NCBI GenBank assembly: GCA_963682175.1
Contig: OY821771.1
Span: 41,498,201-41,562,200, forward strand
Length of the DNA stretch: 64,000 bases
Reading direction: 5' to 3'
DNA from: Triglochin maritima
Lineage: Eukaryota; Streptophyta; Magnoliopsida; Alismatales; Juncaginaceae
The notes under the pieces were generated by a model that did no database searches, had not been told where the DNA came from, and saw only the letters and a program-made list of their open reading frames with translations. Position numbers and translations under genes: made by a program. This document shows positions 59,857 through 64,000 of this stretch, in pieces; positions within the stretch are counted from its first letter, which is position 1, and every line of letters begins with the position of its first letter.

Positions 59857-61236
59857 TGAGAGGAATGTGTTCTAAAAGTTTTACTTTTATATGTAAATTA
59901 TTATGAATTGCATGTACAAATATTTTGTTAATTGATTATGGTATTCGCATTTTGGAAGTGTTAAGGAAGAGACGTTTGATCCTTAACCGTAGAGCTCTAA
60001 AAGATAATGGTTCACATAAATCAAAATTTATTCACAATCATGGTAATTTACATGGAACATTAATTACCGAGATAAGATTATCGTGTTGGTCATCGATTGT
60101 TGTAGCTCTACAAATAATTGACGACATGAGTATATGAAAGAGGAAAATAGTTACTTTTATATATTGGATAGACCTAACAAGTAAAACATTATAGAATTGT
60201 GTTTCCTGTCATTAATGTTTTACTGTGTTTTGGATCCTAAGATATGAGACTTATATATTTTTCACTCAAAAGTGTTTAATTTGATTATTGTCAAAAGCTA
60301 TCAATGAGTATAGTGATAATGCAATAGTTTGTTAAATATGACTTGTGTTGGAAAATATAGCTAGTCAAACGATTATCATTGCCCTTCTTAACTGAGTGAT
60401 GATATTAGTGGCCCATTGATAAAGCAAAATTATAATGTGCAAAATGTAGTTTGAGTTAAGTTACATAGTTATAATTAGCTTAAAGAGATCAAAAAATGAA
60501 TATAATACAAAAGTGACACATTTTTACTTTGTATATATTCTTAATATCATGAGGCAATGGACAGACACAAGTGGTGCACTAACATCACTAAATGGATCGT
60601 GTTTAGTTCGAGTGGAACAAGACATCTATGCTAATTGGGTAACTGTAATGTGTAGCTAGATACCGCATATAGTTTGAGATATCGAGTGTTCAATATCGCT
60701 GTCAATTTAGCTTAAATCCTCCTATAGGTCACACCACAAAACTGGGAAACAAGAAGCTTGATTTTGAGTTCATAAGGTGTGTCGAGTTTCATGTGAAAAG
60801 TGACAAATGTGGTGAATCAATAAAATCAATATGTCATGAGAATTGACATAATTAGAATCATGAATAAATTCATATAAGGTGTATATATTATGGGGTGTAA
60901 TAATTTAATATTACATAAGATATGAATTTGCTAAAAACCCCCAAAATATCAAATTTTGTTGGATATAAATCCAAAATTGGAAAAAGACAAAATCGGGGTC
61001 ATCACGGTAAACTGTTTAGGGTTCGGTCGACCGAGGTGTCTTCGGAACGATCAACCGAACGGGAAATAGATAACGTATTTGGTTAACTGAAATTCTCTGG
61101 AGTTCCTGGACAATTGAGATCGGTCAACCTGAACGGTCAACCAAGAGAAAATATCCAGGAGTTATCTTGGGATATTTTCGGTAGACCGAACGTGACACGG
61201 TCGTCTGATGAAATTCGCCAGGAGAAATTTTGGTGG
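59857..61236 (+). mobile_element. Truncated, diverged copia LTR
   Basis: Begins TGAGAGGAATGTGTTCTAAA and follows the copia LTR (24208 on) for about 1.4 kb, with many substitutions and small deletions, up to CAGGAGAAATTTTGGT. The remaining LTR part, including its TATA box, is missing. It still shows CGGTCGACCG and CGGTAGACCG near 61024 and 61180. Confidence 0.75.
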
Positions 61237-61620
61237 GTCAACGGCCTCCCACCACGGCCGACCCTCCTCCCCACCACCACCCTGACCTCCTCCTCCTCCC
61301 ACCGCCGAACGTCCCCCACCCACCCCGTTAGGATCACCACCCTAATGCCCAACCCGCCCCTATCACCTCCCTAATGCCCAACCCGAGCCCATCATCCCAA
61401 GCCTAACCCGCCACCCGACCTAAGTACTTCATCCACCACCACTACCACCAAACCCTAGCCTGACCCACTCCACCACTAATTCGACCCACCACGAAGAAAC
61501 CCTAACCACCACAACCACCACCTCCCCCACAACCACCTCACTTCCCCCCTCCACCACCACAAACCACTCCACGCAGCCACCAAAAACCACCATATACCAC
61601 TCCAACAACTCACTCAATTG
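61237..61620. repeat. Strand-asymmetric CCACC-rich tract
   Basis: Almost no G on the plus strand over nearly 400 bp, with recurring CCACCAC and CCCAACCC words. Apparent Val/Gly-rich frames on the other strand follow from composition and are not taken as genes. Confidence 0.7.
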
Positions 61621-61682
61621 TTTTTTTATGTTTTGGATTTTTTTCTGATTTTTTTGAATCATTTGATTTTTTAATCGTAATC

Positions 61683-61683
61683 G

Positions 61684-61717
<34 letters not shown>

Positions 61718-61718
61718 A
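61683..61718. repeat. (TA)n(TG)n microsatellite
   Basis: A TA run passes into a TGTGTG run. Confidence 0.85.
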
Positions 61719-62090
61719 ATTTGTATAATCTAATGTAGATTTTTATGATTAATTTGAAATTTTATATGACTTAATGTTAGATTGAAATGAATGTAAAATT
61801 TTATTGGTTTAGAAATTGTACTTTGTCGACAATTTCTTAGATGTATATGATTCGAAATAGGTTGCATTTACCTTTGTATGATTGATATAGATAATTTGTA
61901 TAGTTTAAACTATATTAGTATGATTATTTTAAAATTTTATATGATTTAATGTTGGATTAAACTTAATGTGAAACTTGATTTGTTAGAATTTGTATTAATA
62001 AAATAATGTATTGGATATATATGATGTGTGTGTGAAGTGATTGTGTTTGCTAATGTTGTGAACCATACATATTATTTTCTTGTCAATACA
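61719..62090. other. AT-rich DNA, intron-like
   Basis: No coding frame; ends in a TTTTCTTGTCAATACAG that could serve as a splice acceptor for the gene-like segment to the right. Confidence 0.35.
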
Positions 62091-63155
62091 GGATTGAAAA
62101 AAATCAATATCAAAATTACAGGGGAGGTTCTTCCCAATCACTGGATGCCAAGCATAGCAGAATGAAGTGCTAGAGCGGACGTCAGCAGTGAGCTTGCGAT
62201 GACCCGAGAAATGTTGGAGGCCGGGAGGAGGACGGGGAGCTACTGATCAACCCACCACAGGAGAATGCCCACCTCCTGGGCTACAAGGACCGCTGATTGG
62301 CGGTCCCCAACCGCCGATTGGCGGTCTAAAAGGCGCACCTCGTGCGCTGCTTTAGACCGCCCTGATCACCATTCCTTTTGCCTTCTTTTGACACCACTAG
62401 ATCCATTCTTGATCTATTCTACTGGGGGGCACGAAGGAAAGAATGTGACTCTCTCCTTGACACTCACAAAGTAAAAAAACGATTTTGCAATGCACACTTT
62501 TTTTTTCTACTCACATACTCACTCTTTTCTCACACAATTTCGTGGCTCAACTTCTAATGCTTGATATATATTGTTGTTGTATTGTTGTTGTGTTACAAAT
62601 GGTGAATTCTAGTGCTTTATATAGGCACTTACATGACCTTACAACTTCCAAATATAAAGACTACATAAACAAGATCATTACACCCTCTACTTAAATTGCA
62701 TACATAATTAGGACGGAAATTACACAAAAAAATGAAAAGACTCTTGTCTCTTCCACTCCCTCAACCTTTTGTCTTCTCATGTGTTGACTCTTCACCCCCT
62801 TGATGAGTCATCAAGCAATGATGATGTGGCAGGTGACTAGGACGCCACATAGGGTTAAGTCGCCACCTAGGATTAAGTTCAATTCTCAATAAGAAAAGCT
62901 AAAGACGGCATAATCCACGCTCATTAAGATGCAGCTTCAAATGAACTTTATGCTCGAGAAGGCAGGTTACGCGAGCGAGGTAATCTACACGTTGTTTAGT
63001 TTCTTTTGCATCTATTGGTTTATATCAAATAATTTAAAATGTTTATAAGTTGCAGGATCACGATATCACCCCACTTTGCACACCGCTGCCACCGGCGAGA
63101 CGAGATGACGATCACGGGCCTACAAGAGGAGCAGGGAAGAGAGGTTTGACGGCTT
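62091..63155 (+). pseudogene. Possible 3' exons of a CACTA-type transposon gene
   Basis: Two coding-like stretches are visible. At about 62178-62250 a frame gives SSELAMTREMLEAGRRTGSY before a stop, with ELLINPPQENAHLLGYK in the next frame. At about 62924-62978 MQLQMNFMLEKAGYASE is followed by a GT donor, and after a CAG acceptor (63056) the frame gives DHDITPLCTPLPPARRDD up to a stop at 63153-63155. The coiled, Met/Gln/Leu-rich ending is like the C termini of plant En/Spm (CACTA) proteins, and CACTA-like subterminal words follow at 63400. The link to CACTA is inference; the frame break makes it non-functional. Confidence 0.35.
62281..62356. repeat. CCGCCGATTGGCGG palindrome cluster
   Basis: ACCGCTGATTGGCGGT, then ACCGCCGATTGGCGGT, then a longer hairpin (TTTAGACCGCC pairs with GGCGGTCTAAA) within 76 bp. 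Confidence 0.75.
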
Positions 63156-63524
63156 AGTCGTTGCATTTGATCTGTTATTTTTATCATTTATAAAATGAAT
63201 GAATCAAACTCATTTGTGAATCACACTCATTTTTGAATAAATGAATGTTTTATGACTTGTTTGGTTTTGACTTGAGTTCTTGAATGTATATGAATGGATG
63301 TGTGAATGGTTGTGTTGTTGTGTGAATGAATGGAAGCAATTTGATTTCTGTGAACAGGGAAAACTAAAATTCAGGAAGAGTCATTGACTCTTTTCGAATT
63401 CTGGGAGGAACTTACACCGACAGATATACGTTGGTGTAAACAAAGTTCACTTTTCAATACACCGACGGATATACGGATATCCGTCATAGAACATTGACGA
63501 TACGTACACCGGCGGTAGATATTC
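63156..63524. other. CACTA-like subterminal region
   Basis: Words ACACCGACGGATATACGG, GGATATCCGTC and ACACCGGCGGTAG in both orientations at about 63410-63520, typical of CACTA subterminal repeats. The terminal CACTA itself is not seen because the next LTR fragment starts here. Confidence 0.4.
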
Positions 63525-64000
63525 TGTTGGATTTCGTGTCCTATATATGTATATATTTTCGAATTTTATAAACATATAGGATCGAAACATTCATATTTTC
63601 TTCGATTTTCATATAGACATGCATTTGTTTGTCCTAATTATTAAACATGCATTAGAACAAACAATTGTAAAGAGGATCATACCTAGAGGTTCTCTAAAAC
63701 CTATTGAAGATCCGGAGTCGCGTTGCAGGTCGAATCGCCCGGTGGATTGCCTCCGAGTATTCACCAAACTCTAAACAAGATTGGAGAGAGAATAGCTAGC
63801 CTCTCCATCTCCAATAGGGTTTAGAATCCAATTACTAACCCCTCTTTAGTTCCCTTGAGAAGAAGATCTCTGAAAACTAAGACTAAACTTAAGAATTGAG
63901 AAAATTTCGTGGAGACTTATGGAGATAGATTTTTGCATGAGAAAATAATGAAATTAATTAATGAGGTAATGAGATAAACTTGTATTTATAAGTTCTCTCC
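63525..64000 (-). mobile_element. Inverted copia LTR, cut by the window end
   Basis: Begins TGTTGGATTTCGTGTCC, the reverse complement of the copia LTR end, and continues with GTATTCACCAAACTCTAAAC and GAGAGAGAATAGCTAGCC blocks as in 59422-59830. It ends with ACTTGTATTTATAAGTTCTC, probably the inverted TATA region. Confidence 0.7.

Noticed and set aside
61429..61662. Val/Gly-rich 77-aa frame on the minus strand
   Set aside because: Arises from the CCACC-rich tract; no start context or family similarity.

Overview
The window is nuclear DNA of a flowering plant, most likely a eudicot with a repeat-rich genome. Spliced plant genes (a CDF-type Dof factor and CSLA glucomannan synthases) sit among LTR retrotransposons of typical plant lineages (Tekay-type chromovirus, Athila-type, Ty1/copia), hAT- and MULE-type DNA elements, and long AT-rich stretches. 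I cannot name the species.

Layout. 0.37-2.57 kb: solo Tekay-type LTR. 3.8-5.0 kb (-): two-exon Dof/CDF-like gene. 6.6-8.0 kb: a hAT-type element with an 8-bp target-site duplication, carrying a GC-rich fragment of a PPR gene. 9.4-13.5 kb (-): a decayed CSLA copy keeping only exons 3-8, with a solo LTR in one intron (perfect 5-bp duplication AATAT). 13.85-19.52 kb (-): a gag-only Tekay derivative with two LTRs and a perfect AAAAT duplication. 19.5-23.3 kb: AT-rich DNA with two palindromic (foldback) structures. 23.3-46.3 kb (-): a decayed Tekay-type element whose 3' LTR is split by a Ty1/copia element (24208-39050, duplication AGATC). That copia element is itself split inside reverse transcriptase by an Athila-type element (30648-35555, duplication CTCGC) that has lost its pol region and most of its 3' LTR. 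47.0-55.2 kb (-): an apparently intact nine-exon CSLA gene (561 aa) with an inverted solo LTR in intron 5. 56.2-57.5 kb: a second hAT-like element. 57.75-58.76 kb: a MULE-like foldback element. 59.4-64.0 kb: remnants of the same copia LTR family in both orientations, around what looks like the 3' end of a CACTA element.

Function. The only apparently functional host genes are the Dof/CDF factor (transcription, photoperiod-type regulators in known relatives) and the full CSLA gene (Golgi mannan/glucomannan synthesis). The two CSLA copies lie in the same orientation and look like a tandem duplication that was pushed apart by nested insertions; only the copy at 47-55 kb keeps all exons.

The most unusual sequence signal is a dense array of a short palindrome, CGGTNNACCG (mostly CGGTCGACCG). 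It occurs in the LTRs of two Tekay subfamilies, in the unrelated copia LTR, and in a separate fragment at 22.9 kb. Other elements here carry other GC-rich palindromes (Athila LTR, MULE-like element, 22.5 kb and 62.3 kb). No tRNA, rRNA, CRISPR or organellar segment was recognised. Exon borders were set by eye from GT/AG sites, reading frame and alignment of the two CSLA copies.
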